From the NCBI GenBank assembly GCA_964636665.1, contig CAZWVT010000023.1:1-25836 (forward strand): a DNA stretch of 25,836 bases, read 5' to 3'. Below are positions 7,658 through 15,785 of this stretch, piece after piece (the stretch's first letter is position 1; the number at the start of each line of letters is the position of its first letter). This DNA comes from JAAYLC01 sp964636665 (GTDB taxonomy: Bacteria; Bacteroidota; Bacteroidia; Flavobacteriales; Flavobacteriaceae). The notes under the pieces were generated by a model. The model searched no databases and had not been told where the DNA came from. It saw nothing but the letters and a program-made list of their open reading frames with translations. Position numbers and translations under genes: made by a program.

Positions 7658-8595
7658 GCTTTTTAAAAAAATCTCAACCCGGAACCATAGTATTCTTGAT
7701 GATTTATTTGTCATTTGCTTATGGAATTTATCTAATTAGCACATTATCAGAATTTAATCTTTCACAGATTTCTGTGATTGTCATAAAATTAATTGCGTTT
7801 CTTTTTATGATTCAGCTTTTTAATTTTATCATTCATAAGAATAAAATAACCGACACAACGGATTATGCCATTTTTTTGTTTACTTTTTTTACGTTGTTCT
7901 TTCCTGAAATTTTTGAAAATCATTCGGTTTTTTTCGCTTCTGTCTTCTTGTTGTTGGCAATGCGCCGTCTCTTTAGTTTGGAAAAAGACACCAACACAGT
8001 TAGGAAAATTGTAGATGCTTCATTGTGGATTACAATCGCTTCAATGTTTTATTTTTGGAGTATTATTTATTTGCTGCCATTGTGGTTGTCAATTCTCCAA
8101 AAACCAAACAGGACGTATAAACATTTTTTGATGCCGCTCGCAGGAGTATTTCTCATTATGATTATAGCAATCAGTGTGATTTTACTAAGCGAAGGTTCGT
8201 TGCAGTGGTTTCAAACTTGGATAAAACCAACTTCTCTGGATTTTACTGCTTACAACGAAATCAGTTTGCTTATCCCGACTACTACTTTTATCTCGTTTGG
8301 TATTTGGATTGGATTTTATAAAATATTTAAATTTTCTTCTTATTCATTGAAAGAAAAATCCAGACAATTCCTACAGTTTTATATTTTTATGTTCAGTTTG
8401 CTTCTCGCGTTGTTAACGCCTGAAAAAACCGGAGCAGAAATGTTTTTTTTAATCCCTCCTGCAGCAATTATTGCCGCTCCCTTTTTTGAAGAAGAAAAAT
8501 CTCAGATATACAGAAAAGAGCGTAAAATAGAAATATGGTTTAAAGAATTTCTGTTGTGGATTATTGTGATAATCGGATTGATATTTATGTTTTAA
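7648..8595 (+). CDS. DUF6427-like polytopic membrane protein
   Basis: A 315-residue membrane protein with roughly eight to ten predicted helices and short loops. It begins MLTSFLKKSQPGTIVF, which matches the way flavobacterial DUF6427 proteins start as I recall them (short basic stretch with FKKS, then a helix). It contains RRLFSLEKDTNTVRKI in a cytoplasmic loop and ends with a final helix reaching the C-terminus. No catalytic motif is visible and the function is unknown. It is divergent from the DUF6341 gene and followed after 10 bases by the putative restriction endonuclease gene, which could share its transcript. The family name is from memory and less certain than the membrane topology. 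Confidence 0.65.
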   Translation: MLTSFLKKSQPGTIVFLMIYLSFAYGIYLISTLSEFNLSQISVIVIKLIAFLFMIQLFNFIIHKNKITDTTDYAIFLFTFFTLFFPEIFENHSVFFASVFLLLAMRRLFSLEKDTNTVRKIVDASLWITIASMFYFWSIIYLLPLWLSILQKPNRTYKHFLMPLAGVFLIMIIAISVILLSEGSLQWFQTWIKPTSLDFTAYNEISLLIPTTTFISFGIWIGFYKIFKFSSYSLKEKSRQFLQFYIFMFSLLLALLTPEKTGAEMFFLIPPAAIIAAPFFEEEKSQIYRKERKIEIWFKEFLLWIIVIIGLIFMF

Positions 8596-8605
8596 TCAAA
8601 CAAAA

Positions 8606-9238
8606 ATGGATTTTATTTTTTTGGAAAAAGAATTAAAAAAAAGACATGCCTATCCATATCGTTGGTATCGGAAACAAAACGATTTGTGGGACGGATACAC
8701 GAATTTCATCTATGAAACAACAAGCTGGGAAAAGCTGATTGATAAGATTAAGGAAGTTTATTTAAAATATGGATTAAACAAAAATGAAATTTTCCAATAC
8801 GCCGCCAATAGGTGGTATAATTTCCAAAGTGCCAAAGCGATAGAGGATTTATTCTGTAGTTCCGATGGCGTAATTCCTGCTAAAGAAAAAGACCCGGACA
8901 AAGATTTTTTCATCAATAATATTCCCTTTGACCACAAAACAAGTGTTTTCCCTGAAAAATTCGGATATCCTTATGATTGGGCGATTCGGAATGAACGAAA
9001 ATTGATTCAATGGCTGTATAAAAATCAAAGCAAACAAAAGCGATTTCATCTTAAAAATAGGTTGTTTGTCATTGTTTACGACCCTAAAGGAAATCATTGG
9101 AAAATGAAAGCAGAACTGAATCTGATTAAAGATGCGGTGGAAAATTACTTACAAAACTTTGATGCTTCTATGCTGTATTCTATTACATTTGACGACCATC
9201 AAATTGAAAGCGATATCATTTGGATAAGACGGCCTTAA
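8606..9238 (+). CDS. Putative type II restriction endonuclease (PD-(D/E)XK-like)
   Basis: A 210-residue soluble protein of no family I can name. Two things suggest a restriction endonuclease. First, the next gene, 14 bases on, is a DNA adenine methyltransferase. Second, residues 97-113 carry Pro97-Asp98, Asp100, then FFINNIP, then Asp109-x-Lys111, which fits the P-D...(D/E)-x-K active site with a beta-hairpin between the acids. Upstream, NRWYNFQSAKAIEDLF at 68-83, with Glu80, could be the helix preceding the core. A FGYPYDWAI stretch follows, then strands such as RLFVIVYD at 152-159. The ATG at 8606 is 10 bases after the DUF6427 stop. If right, it would cut unmodified DNA at the site its partner methylates. 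The site is unknown. An unrelated methyltransferase-associated protein is the alternative. Confidence 0.55.
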   Translation: MDFIFLEKELKKRHAYPYRWYRKQNDLWDGYTNFIYETTSWEKLIDKIKEVYLKYGLNKNEIFQYAANRWYNFQSAKAIEDLFCSSDGVIPAKEKDPDKDFFINNIPFDHKTSVFPEKFGYPYDWAIRNERKLIQWLYKNQSKQKRFHLKNRLFVIVYDPKGNHWKMKAELNLIKDAVENYLQNFDASMLYSITFDDHQIESDIIWIRRP

Positions 9239-9252
9239 ATACACGACAAAAA

Positions 9253-10251
9253 ATGAATTATATCGGTTCAAAACACACTTTATCGGAGTTTATCTATAAA
9301 ACTGTAACCAAAAAGTGCGGAGCAGATTTATTTCAATTTGCTTTTTGCGACCTCTTTGCCGGCACCGGAATTGTAGGACGAACCTTTAAAGGAAAAGCAA
9401 AGCAAATCATCGCCAATGACGTGGAGTATTACAGCTATGTATTAAACCGAAATTACATCGGAAATAACAAACCTTTTGCTTATGAATCTTATATCGGGGA
9501 ATTAAATACATTGCCCGGCATTAAAGGATTCATCTATGAAAATTACGCAGCGGGCGGAAGCGGAAACCGAAATTATTTTACAGCTGAAAACGGACAAAAA
9601 ATTGATGCCATTCGTCAAAAAATAAACCAATGGAAAACGGAAGGAGAAATTAACGAAGACCAGTATTTTTTCCTGATAGCTTCATTGCTTGAAAGTGCGG
9701 ATAAAGTCGCCAATACGGCTTCTGTTTACGGGGCTTTTTTAAAACACATAAAAAAAACTGCGGAAAAACCATTAGTTCTCATTCCCGCATTGTTTGAACT
9801 TACGGAAAATCCGCATCGAGTATATTGTGAAGACAGCAACCAACTGATTAATAAAATAGAAGGAGATATTCTTTATCTGGATCCGCCGTACAATGCACGG
9901 CAATACGGTGCCAATTATCATCTGCTAACTACTATTGCAAAATATGATACCTTTGTACCTCAAGGAAAAACAGGACTGCGGAATTATTACAAAAGTGATT
10001 GGTGCAGAAAAGGAGCAGTGCTTAATTCCTTTGAAGAATTGATAAAAAATGCCAATTTCAAATACATTTTTCTGAGTTACAACAACGAGGGATTGATGTC
10101 GGAAATACAAGTTAAAACCATTATGGAAAAATATGGAAATTACGAATTAGCCAAAAAAAAACACCGGCGGTTTAAGGCTGATAAAACTGAAAATCGGAAT
10201 CACAAAGCGTCGTCAACTTATGAATATTTACATATTTTAGAAAAAAATTAG
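9253..10251 (+). CDS. D12-class DNA adenine N6-methyltransferase
   Basis: A 332-residue class alpha amino-methyltransferase. Motif order is as expected: NYIGSK at 2-7 (motif X), DLFAGTG at 33-39 (motif I, S-adenosylmethionine binding), and the catalytic DPPY at 210-213 (motif IV) followed by NARQYGANYH. It would methylate adenine N6 in a short DNA site and protect it from the endonuclease encoded just upstream. The longest frame begins with TTG at 9220 inside the preceding gene; I chose the ATG at 9253 because family members start at or near MNYIGSK and this start lies 14 bases after the previous stop. Length and the DPPYNxRQYG run resemble methyltransferases of 4-base type II systems as I recall them, but the recognition site cannot be derived. 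Confidence 0.88.
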   Translation: MNYIGSKHTLSEFIYKTVTKKCGADLFQFAFCDLFAGTGIVGRTFKGKAKQIIANDVEYYSYVLNRNYIGNNKPFAYESYIGELNTLPGIKGFIYENYAAGGSGNRNYFTAENGQKIDAIRQKINQWKTEGEINEDQYFFLIASLLESADKVANTASVYGAFLKHIKKTAEKPLVLIPALFELTENPHRVYCEDSNQLINKIEGDILYLDPPYNARQYGANYHLLTTIAKYDTFVPQGKTGLRNYYKSDWCRKGAVLNSFEELIKNANFKYIFLSYNNEGLMSEIQVKTIMEKYGNYELAKKKHRRFKADKTENRNHKASSTYEYLHILEKN

Positions 10252-10292
10252 ATTCCGTTTTCAGATAATATAAATGAACTAAATCAGACACT

Positions 10293-10901
10293 ATGTTTTC
10301 AGACAAAGCAAACAAAATTTTTCAGGAAGTGATAGAAAAATATCACGAAATCGACAAGGTTGACCAACCGTTCGAAAATCCATACGATGCTCAAGAAAAT
10401 CTTATCGAACACTTACTGTACAGAAAATGTTGGATAGATACCGTTCAGTGGCATTATGAAGACATTATCCGCGATCCTCAAATCGATCCGGTTGCCGCTT
10501 TGGAACTGAAACGCAAAATCGATGCTTCCAATCAAGATAGAACCGATACCGTTGAATATATCGACAGTTATTTTTTCGAAAAATTTAAAGACGTTAAGGT
10601 CAATGAAGATGCGACTATCAATACCGAAAGTCCGGCTTGGGGAATTGATCGGTTGTCGATTCTGGCTTTAAAAATATATCATATGGCAGAAGAAGCCAAT
10701 CGTGAAGATGCTTCCCAAGAACACCGTATGGTTTGTCAGGCAAAATTGGACATTCTGCTGCAGCAACGTGTAGATTTAAGCACTGCTATCAATCAGTTGT
10801 TGGACGATATTGCCCACGGACGAAAATATATGAAAGTTTACAAGCAGATGAAGATGTACAACGACGATGAATTGAATCCGGTCTTGCGCGAAAAGAAATA
10901 A
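10293..10901 (+). CDS. DUF4254 protein
   Basis: A 202-residue soluble, largely helical and acidic protein. It matches my memory of DUF4254: an N-terminal HLLYRKCWIDTVQWHYEDIIRDP, a central KRKIDASNQDRTDTVE, and SPAWGIDRLSILALKIYHM. No membrane segment, signal peptide or catalytic motif is evident. DUF4254 genes are commonly adjacent to family 9 glycosyltransferase genes in Bacteroidota, and this is so here: the GT9 gene begins 12 bases after the stop. This suggests a shared job in envelope glycan synthesis, but no biochemical role is known to me. No convincing promoter box is seen in the 41 bases upstream. Confidence 0.75.
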   Translation: MFSDKANKIFQEVIEKYHEIDKVDQPFENPYDAQENLIEHLLYRKCWIDTVQWHYEDIIRDPQIDPVAALELKRKIDASNQDRTDTVEYIDSYFFEKFKDVKVNEDATINTESPAWGIDRLSILALKIYHMAEEANREDASQEHRMVCQAKLDILLQQRVDLSTAINQLLDDIAHGRKYMKVYKQMKMYNDDELNPVLREKK

Positions 10902-10913
10902 TCATTCTACTTT

Positions 10914-11960
10914 ATGTCTTTGCCACAACATATTCTCGTGATGCGTTTATCTGCCCTCGGAGATGTGGCAATGATGATACCGATTCTGAAAATTTTAAGG
11001 CAGACCTATCCTGACCTTCAATTGACAGTGCTGTCCCGCCCTTTTTTCAAGCCACTTTATGAATTGGTTCTCGAGGTAAATTTCATTGAAGCAGATGTAA
11101 AAAAAGAACATAAAGGACTGCGTTTATTGAAGTTGGGAAAACAAGCTAAATCCCATAAAATTGATGCCGTAGCCGATTTGCACGACGTTCTCCGAACCAA
11201 AATGCTCTCAGTTTATTTTAATTTAAACGGAATTCCCGTTAAAACCATCGATAAAGGAAGAAGAGCCAAAAAAGCGTTGGTTTCCGGAAAACCATTCTAT
11301 TTCAAACAACTAAAAACAACTCATCAACGGTATGCGGATGTTTTTTCCAAACTCGGTTATCCGATTTCTTTAAAGAATTATACACCGCCACCAAAATCGG
11401 CTGTTCCGGAGAAATTCCGTGAAATTTTAAATGATAAAACCAAATCATTTATCGGGATTGCTCCGTTTGCAGCACACGAAGGAAAAATGTACCCGCCGGA
11501 TTTGATGAAAAATTTATTGCAAATTCTCGACAAATCCGGTGATTTCAAACTTTTATTGTTTGGTGGCGGACAGCAGGAAATAAAGCAATTTGAAACGTGG
11601 GTAAAAGAACTTGAAAACGGAATCAATGTCGCCGGGAAATTGTCTTTTTCAGACGAACTTCAATTGATTTCCAATCTAGACGCTTTTATAGGTATGGACA
11701 GCGGAAATGGACATCTTGCTGCCATTTTTGGAATTCCGGTGCTGACGATTTGGGGGGTTACACATCCGTTTGCCGGTTTTGCACCGTTTGGTCAAGATGA
11801 AGAAAATCAAATCACCGCCGACAACGATAAATATCCTTTAATTCCTACGAGTATTTACGGAAATAAATTTCCTTCCGGATACGAAAATGCCATGCGAACA
11901 ATCGCTCCTCAAAAAATTGTAAATGAACTTTATCGAGTAATAAAAAGCAGCAAAAAATAA
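10914..11960 (+). CDS. Heptosyltransferase-family glycosyltransferase (GT9)
   Basis: A 348-residue two-domain GT-B enzyme of family 9 (ADP-heptose:LPS heptosyltransferase type). The N-terminus has RLSALGDVAMM with the conserved Asp17. The second domain has FIGIAPFAAHEGKMYP, with a Lys in the donor-binding loop, LLLFGGG, and FIGMDSGNGHLAAIFGIPVL followed by TIWG, the family's signature. The usual DSGPMHLAA reads DSGNGHLAA here. Such enzymes add heptose or a related sugar to lipid A-core or another glycan on the cytoplasmic side of the inner membrane. The sugar is not determinable. It probably shares a transcript with DUF4254. Its stop codon directly abuts the stop codon of the convergent oxidoreductase gene, with no base between. 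Confidence 0.85.
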   Translation: MSLPQHILVMRLSALGDVAMMIPILKILRQTYPDLQLTVLSRPFFKPLYELVLEVNFIEADVKKEHKGLRLLKLGKQAKSHKIDAVADLHDVLRTKMLSVYFNLNGIPVKTIDKGRRAKKALVSGKPFYFKQLKTTHQRYADVFSKLGYPISLKNYTPPPKSAVPEKFREILNDKTKSFIGIAPFAAHEGKMYPPDLMKNLLQILDKSGDFKLLLFGGGQQEIKQFETWVKELENGINVAGKLSFSDELQLISNLDAFIGMDSGNGHLAAIFGIPVLTIWGVTHPFAGFAPFGQDEENQITADNDKYPLIPTSIYGNKFPSGYENAMRTIAPQKIVNELYRVIKSSKK

Positions 11961-13001
11961 TTAAATATCGTCGTAATCTACAATCAAACGCTCGGTTGTG
12001 GGATGTGCCTGACAAGTGAGAATAAGTCCTTCGGCAATTTCTGAATCAGTGAGAATTTGGTTTTTACGCATTTCTGCTTTTCCCTCTTTAATTTTGGCGA
12101 TGCAAGTGCTGCAAATTCCCCCTTGACACGAATAAGGCGCATCCAAGCCTTCATTTAATGCAGCTTCAAGTACCGACTTGGTCTGCGGCATTTCGAAAGT
12201 TTCTTCTTCATCGTCAAGAATTATCGTGATTTGCGTATTGCCGTCGTGTTTTTCAACCAACAACCCTTTTTCGGCAGTTGAAAAAAGTTCATGATGCACT
12301 TGCTTGCTGTTTATTCCCGATGTTTTTAAAGTAGCTGCAACTTCATCAATCATTTCTTCCGGACCACACAAATAGAAAGATTCATAGCGTGTGTTTTCAT
12401 ATTTGTTTTTAAGGAAATAATTCACCATTCCCCGGTCAATTCGACCAAAACGTCCGATTTTTTCTTCGCGACGGCTAAATAGAAATTCGACAAAAAATCG
12501 TTCCGGATATCTTTCTTTCAATTCGGCAATTTCATCGTAAAACATTGTTTCTTCCAAGGTGCGATTTCCATAAACCAATAAAAATGTCGTGTTTTCTTCT
12601 TCTTCCAAAGTCGATTTTATCAGCGACATAATCGGCGTGATTCCGCTGCCGGCTGCAAAAGCCGCATAATTTCGCAAATTGGGTTCCAACAAAAATTTAC
12701 CGGTAGGCGCCATTACTTCAAGACGGTCGCCGACTTTTAATTCATCATTGGCAAATGACGAGAAAATTCCGTGATCGACTTTCTTAATACCGACACACAG
12801 ATTTTTATAATTAGGAGACGAGCAAATGGAATAAGCGCGCCGAATTTCTTTATCGTTGTGAATATATTTGATAGTTACGTACTGTCCTGCTTTAAATTTG
12901 AATTTATCTTTCAAATGATTCGGAATCTCAAATTCCACAGAAACAGCATAAGGCGTTTCTCTTTTTATGGCAGAAACGACAAGCGAGTGAAAATCATTCA
13001 T
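11961..13001 (-). CDS. FAD/NAD(P)H/2Fe-2S oxidoreductase (PaaE-like ferredoxin reductase)
   Basis: A 346-residue three-domain electron-transfer protein. Residues 1-105 form a ferredoxin reductase-type FAD domain with RAYSICSS at 55-62. A NAD(P)-binding domain follows with GSGITPIMS at 118-126 and YLCGPEEM. The C-terminus is a plant-type 2Fe-2S domain with Cys292-x4-Cys297-x2-Cys300 and Cys330. This order matches PaaE, the reductase of phenylacetyl-CoA epoxidase, and related standalone reductases. No paaABCD genes are nearby, so the partner is unknown and 'PaaE' should be read as a family label. I start it at the ATG at 13001: the longer frame begins with TTG at 13055 and would include a -7 promoter box. 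It converges on GT9 with no intergenic base and is divergent from porW. Confidence 0.88.
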   Translation of the reverse strand: MNDFHSLVVSAIKRETPYAVSVEFEIPNHLKDKFKFKAGQYVTIKYIHNDKEIRRAYSICSSPNYKNLCVGIKKVDHGIFSSFANDELKVGDRLEVMAPTGKFLLEPNLRNYAAFAAGSGITPIMSLIKSTLEEEENTTFLLVYGNRTLEETMFYDEIAELKERYPERFFVEFLFSRREEKIGRFGRIDRGMVNYFLKNKYENTRYESFYLCGPEEMIDEVAATLKTSGINSKQVHHELFSTAEKGLLVEKHDGNTQITIILDDEEETFEMPQTKSVLEAALNEGLDAPYSCQGGICSTCIAKIKEGKAEMRKNQILTDSEIAEGLILTCQAHPTTERLIVDYDDI

Positions 13002-13017
13002 GTTTTCAAATTTTTTG

Positions 13018-13025
13018 CAAAGATA
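13018..13025 (-). promoter_or_regulatory. Bacteroidota -7 box (TATCTTTG) for the oxidoreductase gene
   Basis: On the minus strand TATCTTTG fits TAnnTTTG exactly and ends 16 bases before the ATG at 13001. No TTTG is at the -33 distance. Its position supports the shorter start. Confidence 0.55.
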
Positions 13026-13211
13026 CAAAGGTTTCAAAGTGTCTGACAGCTTCAAGTATTAATTTTAAACCTTCTATTCTATATAGTCTGAAAAAGTAAT
13101 GTATTTTTACAGATTCTTTAAGTCATTAAATACTAAAGACGAAGCTTTTAAGTTTGTGTATTAAACACCTTCTTAAAATTAAAAAGAAATAGATTTTATT
13201 GTGTAAACAGC

Positions 13212-15767
13212 ATGAATTTTTTATATAAAATCACCCTTATTCTGTTGGCTGTTAGCTTAATAACAGCGTGTTCTCGAAAAAAGAATACTTTTTTGAGTCG
13301 AAATATGCATGCGCTGACTACCGAGTATAATATTCTCTACAACGGAGAAATTGCTTATGAAGATGCCAAAATGCAACTCGCGGCTGAATACAATGATAAT
13401 TTTTGGGACATTCTTCCGATAGAACGCATCCACATTGAAGAAAATTTGGAAACCGTTCGGGGCGATCAACCCGGACAATTTGCCGTTGCTGAAGAAAAAG
13501 CAACCAAGGCCATCCAAAAACATTCGATGTATATCGACGGAAAGGAAAACAATCCCAAGATTGACGAATCGTATATGTTGTTAGGAAAAGCTCGTTATTA
13601 CGAAGGTCGGTTTATTCCTGCATTGGACGCTTTCAATTTTATTTTAGACCGTTATCCTGAGAGCAACAGTGTTAATTCCGCTCGAATTTGGAAAGCAAAA
13701 ACAAATGTCAGATTGCAAAATGAAGAGCTGGCCATTAAGAATTTAAAAAGCATGTTGTCGGAAGATTATATCGAACACGAAGATTGGGTGGATGGTCATG
13801 CGATGATTGCCGAAGCTTATGTGAATATCGATTCCCTTGCCGATGCTTTGCCTTTTATCAAAATCGCAGCAGAAAACGTAAAAAACAACGAATTAAAAGG
13901 ACGGTATTTATTTATCAAAGGACAATTGCACAATGCGCTTGAAGAAACAGATAGTGCCAATGCTTCTTTCGACAAAGTAATCGAGTTAAAAAGAAGAACT
14001 TCCTGGAGTTATTACATCAATGCATTCCTGGAAAAAGCGAAAAATTTCGATTATGAAAATGGCGATAAAGTAGCGCAATTGGAATTGTTTGAAAAATTGG
14101 CTAGGGACAGAGAGAATCGTCCATTTTTAGACCGTATTTATTATTCTAAAGCTGAGTTTCATCGAATCAATGGAGAAATTCCTGAAGCTGTTGAAGATTA
14201 TAACAAATCCATTCGTAATTTTAAACAAGACCGGATTCTTCAATCCAAAAATTACTATACGCTCGCCGAAATAAATTTTGACGATGCGCGCTATCGTACT
14301 GCCGGACAGTATTATGACAGCACCTTGATTTTTATGGAAGACAGAACGCGAGAATATAGAATAGTCAAGAAAAAACGAGAAAATCTCGACGATGTGATTC
14401 ACTACGAGGAAATTGCTGTTGTAAATGACAGCATTCTCAATCTCATTGCCATGAACGATGACGAACGATTGGAATATTTTGTAAAATATACAGACCGGCT
14501 CCGAGAAAAAGCGCATCAAGACAGCATAGCGAGCGCCAAAGCCGAACAAGGAATTCGCGATGATGAATTCTTTTCAAGAAGAAGAGATAACAATACCAAC
14601 ACTTCGGGAACGTTTTATTTTTACAATCCTTCCACGGTTTCTTATGGAAAACAAGAATTTCGCAAGCAATGGGGTGACAGAGCTTTGGAAGATGATTGGC
14701 GTACATCTGCCAGAACATCAATTGCTGGAGAATTGGATGAAATTGAAGAAGGGGAAGAAATATCCATCGCCGAAAATGTATTGTTTAAACCTGAAACTTA
14801 CATTGCGCAAATTCCTACCGACCCACAAGTTATCGACAGCATAAATGTGGAACGAAATTTTGCATATTATCAATTGGGCCTTATCTATAAAGAGAAATTT
14901 CGAGAATATGAATTATCGGCAGAACGCTTGGAAAAAGTCTTGGAAAACGCTCCTGAAGAACGTTTGATTGTTCCTTCAAAATACAATTTGCTGCGCGTTT
15001 ATGAAATTCTCGAACGTCCGGATAAAGTTGCTTTTTATTATGACGATATTTTGACAAATCACAGCGATAGCCGTTATGCGGAGATTCTCAGAAATCCAAA
15101 TACGCTGTTGGCTACAGATGAATCCAGTCCGGAATTTAAATACAAAGAATTGTACAGAAAGTTTGAAGCGGAACAATATCAAACCGTGATAGACCAGTGT
15201 GACGAATATATTTTGAAGTACAACGGAACTGAAATCGTTCCTAAGTTTGAATTGCTAAAAGCCATTGCAATCGGTAAAAAAGAAGGATTCAGTCGATATG
15301 AAAAAGCGTTGAATTTCGTAGCACTGACTTATCCGAATACCGAAGAAGGAAAACAAGCTCAAAAAATAATAGATGAGTTGATACCGAAGTTTAAAACTGC
15401 AACTTTTGAGGCGGATGACAAACCCGACAGGTGGAAATTAATTTATCAATTTCCAATTGCAAATAAAGAAGATGCCGAACAGTTGAAAACGCTTATCGAC
15501 CAAGCAATTACGGATTTGGAATACACTGATATGTCAACCTCTTTGGATTATTACACGGATGAAATAAACTTTGTGGTAGTCCATGGTTTAAAATCAAAAT
15601 TGGGATCCCGTGGATTTGGTGAAACCTTAAATGAGAAGAAAGATTATGAGGTAGAACACCCGTTTTTTGAAATTTCCAGCACCAATTATCAAATCCTACA
15701 AATTCATAAAAATTTAGATTTATATTTAAATAAAGATATAAACAAACCTAAAACCGAAACCCCATAA
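13212..15767 (+). CDS. porW: Type IX secretion / gliding lipoprotein PorW (SprE)
   Basis: An 851-residue outer-membrane-type lipoprotein: hydrophobic signal peptide at 4-19 with lipobox LITAC, Cys20 as the lipidated residue. The mature protein begins with SRKKNTFLSRNMHALTTEYN, a typical PorW/SprE N-terminus. It is rich in TPR-like helical pairs (for example KIDESYMLLGKARYYEGRF near 115-135) up to about 380, has a charged, probably disordered link near 420-465, then the conserved FYFYNPSTVSYG and WGDRALEDDWR (about 465-490), and a second helical repeat region to about 740. PorW/SprE is an essential part of the type IX secretion system in Bacteroidota and is needed for gliding in species that glide. 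Bactofilin follows 18 bases downstream. No clean promoter box is seen in the 210 bases shared with the divergent oxidoreductase gene. Confidence 0.9.
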   Translation: MNFLYKITLILLAVSLITACSRKKNTFLSRNMHALTTEYNILYNGEIAYEDAKMQLAAEYNDNFWDILPIERIHIEENLETVRGDQPGQFAVAEEKATKAIQKHSMYIDGKENNPKIDESYMLLGKARYYEGRFIPALDAFNFILDRYPESNSVNSARIWKAKTNVRLQNEELAIKNLKSMLSEDYIEHEDWVDGHAMIAEAYVNIDSLADALPFIKIAAENVKNNELKGRYLFIKGQLHNALEETDSANASFDKVIELKRRTSWSYYINAFLEKAKNFDYENGDKVAQLELFEKLARDRENRPFLDRIYYSKAEFHRINGEIPEAVEDYNKSIRNFKQDRILQSKNYYTLAEINFDDARYRTAGQYYDSTLIFMEDRTREYRIVKKKRENLDDVIHYEEIAVVNDSILNLIAMNDDERLEYFVKYTDRLREKAHQDSIASAKAEQGIRDDEFFSRRRDNNTNTSGTFYFYNPSTVSYGKQEFRKQWGDRALEDDWRTSARTSIAGELDEIEEGEEISIAENVLFKPETYIAQIPTDPQVIDSINVERNFAYYQLGLIYKEKFREYELSAERLEKVLENAPEERLIVPSKYNLLRVYEILERPDKVAFYYDDILTNHSDSRYAEILRNPNTLLATDESSPEFKYKELYRKFEAEQYQTVIDQCDEYILKYNGTEIVPKFELLKAIAIGKKEGFSRYEKALNFVALTYPNTEEGKQAQKIIDELIPKFKTATFEADDKPDRWKLIYQFPIANKEDAEQLKTLIDQAITDLEYTDMSTSLDYYTDEINFVVVHGLKSKLGSRGFGETLNEKKDYEVEHPFFEISSTNYQILQIHKNLDLYLNKDINKPKTETP

Positions 15768-15785
15768 ATTTTAAAATTATCAAAT

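Noticed and set aside
9220..9252. TTG start of the methyltransferase inside the upstream gene
   Set aside because: The family begins at or near MNYIGSK, and the ATG at 9253 clears the previous stop by 14 bases.
8590..10300. Direct repeats flanking the restriction-modification pair that would mark an insertion
   Set aside because: I compared the sequence around 8590-8610 with that around 10250-10300 and found no shared string beyond short A/T runs.
14560..14844. Alternative-frame ORFs inside porW
   Set aside because: They overlap the conserved PorW frame, which is unbroken with lipobox and conserved FYFYNPSTVSYG; the alternatives show no features.
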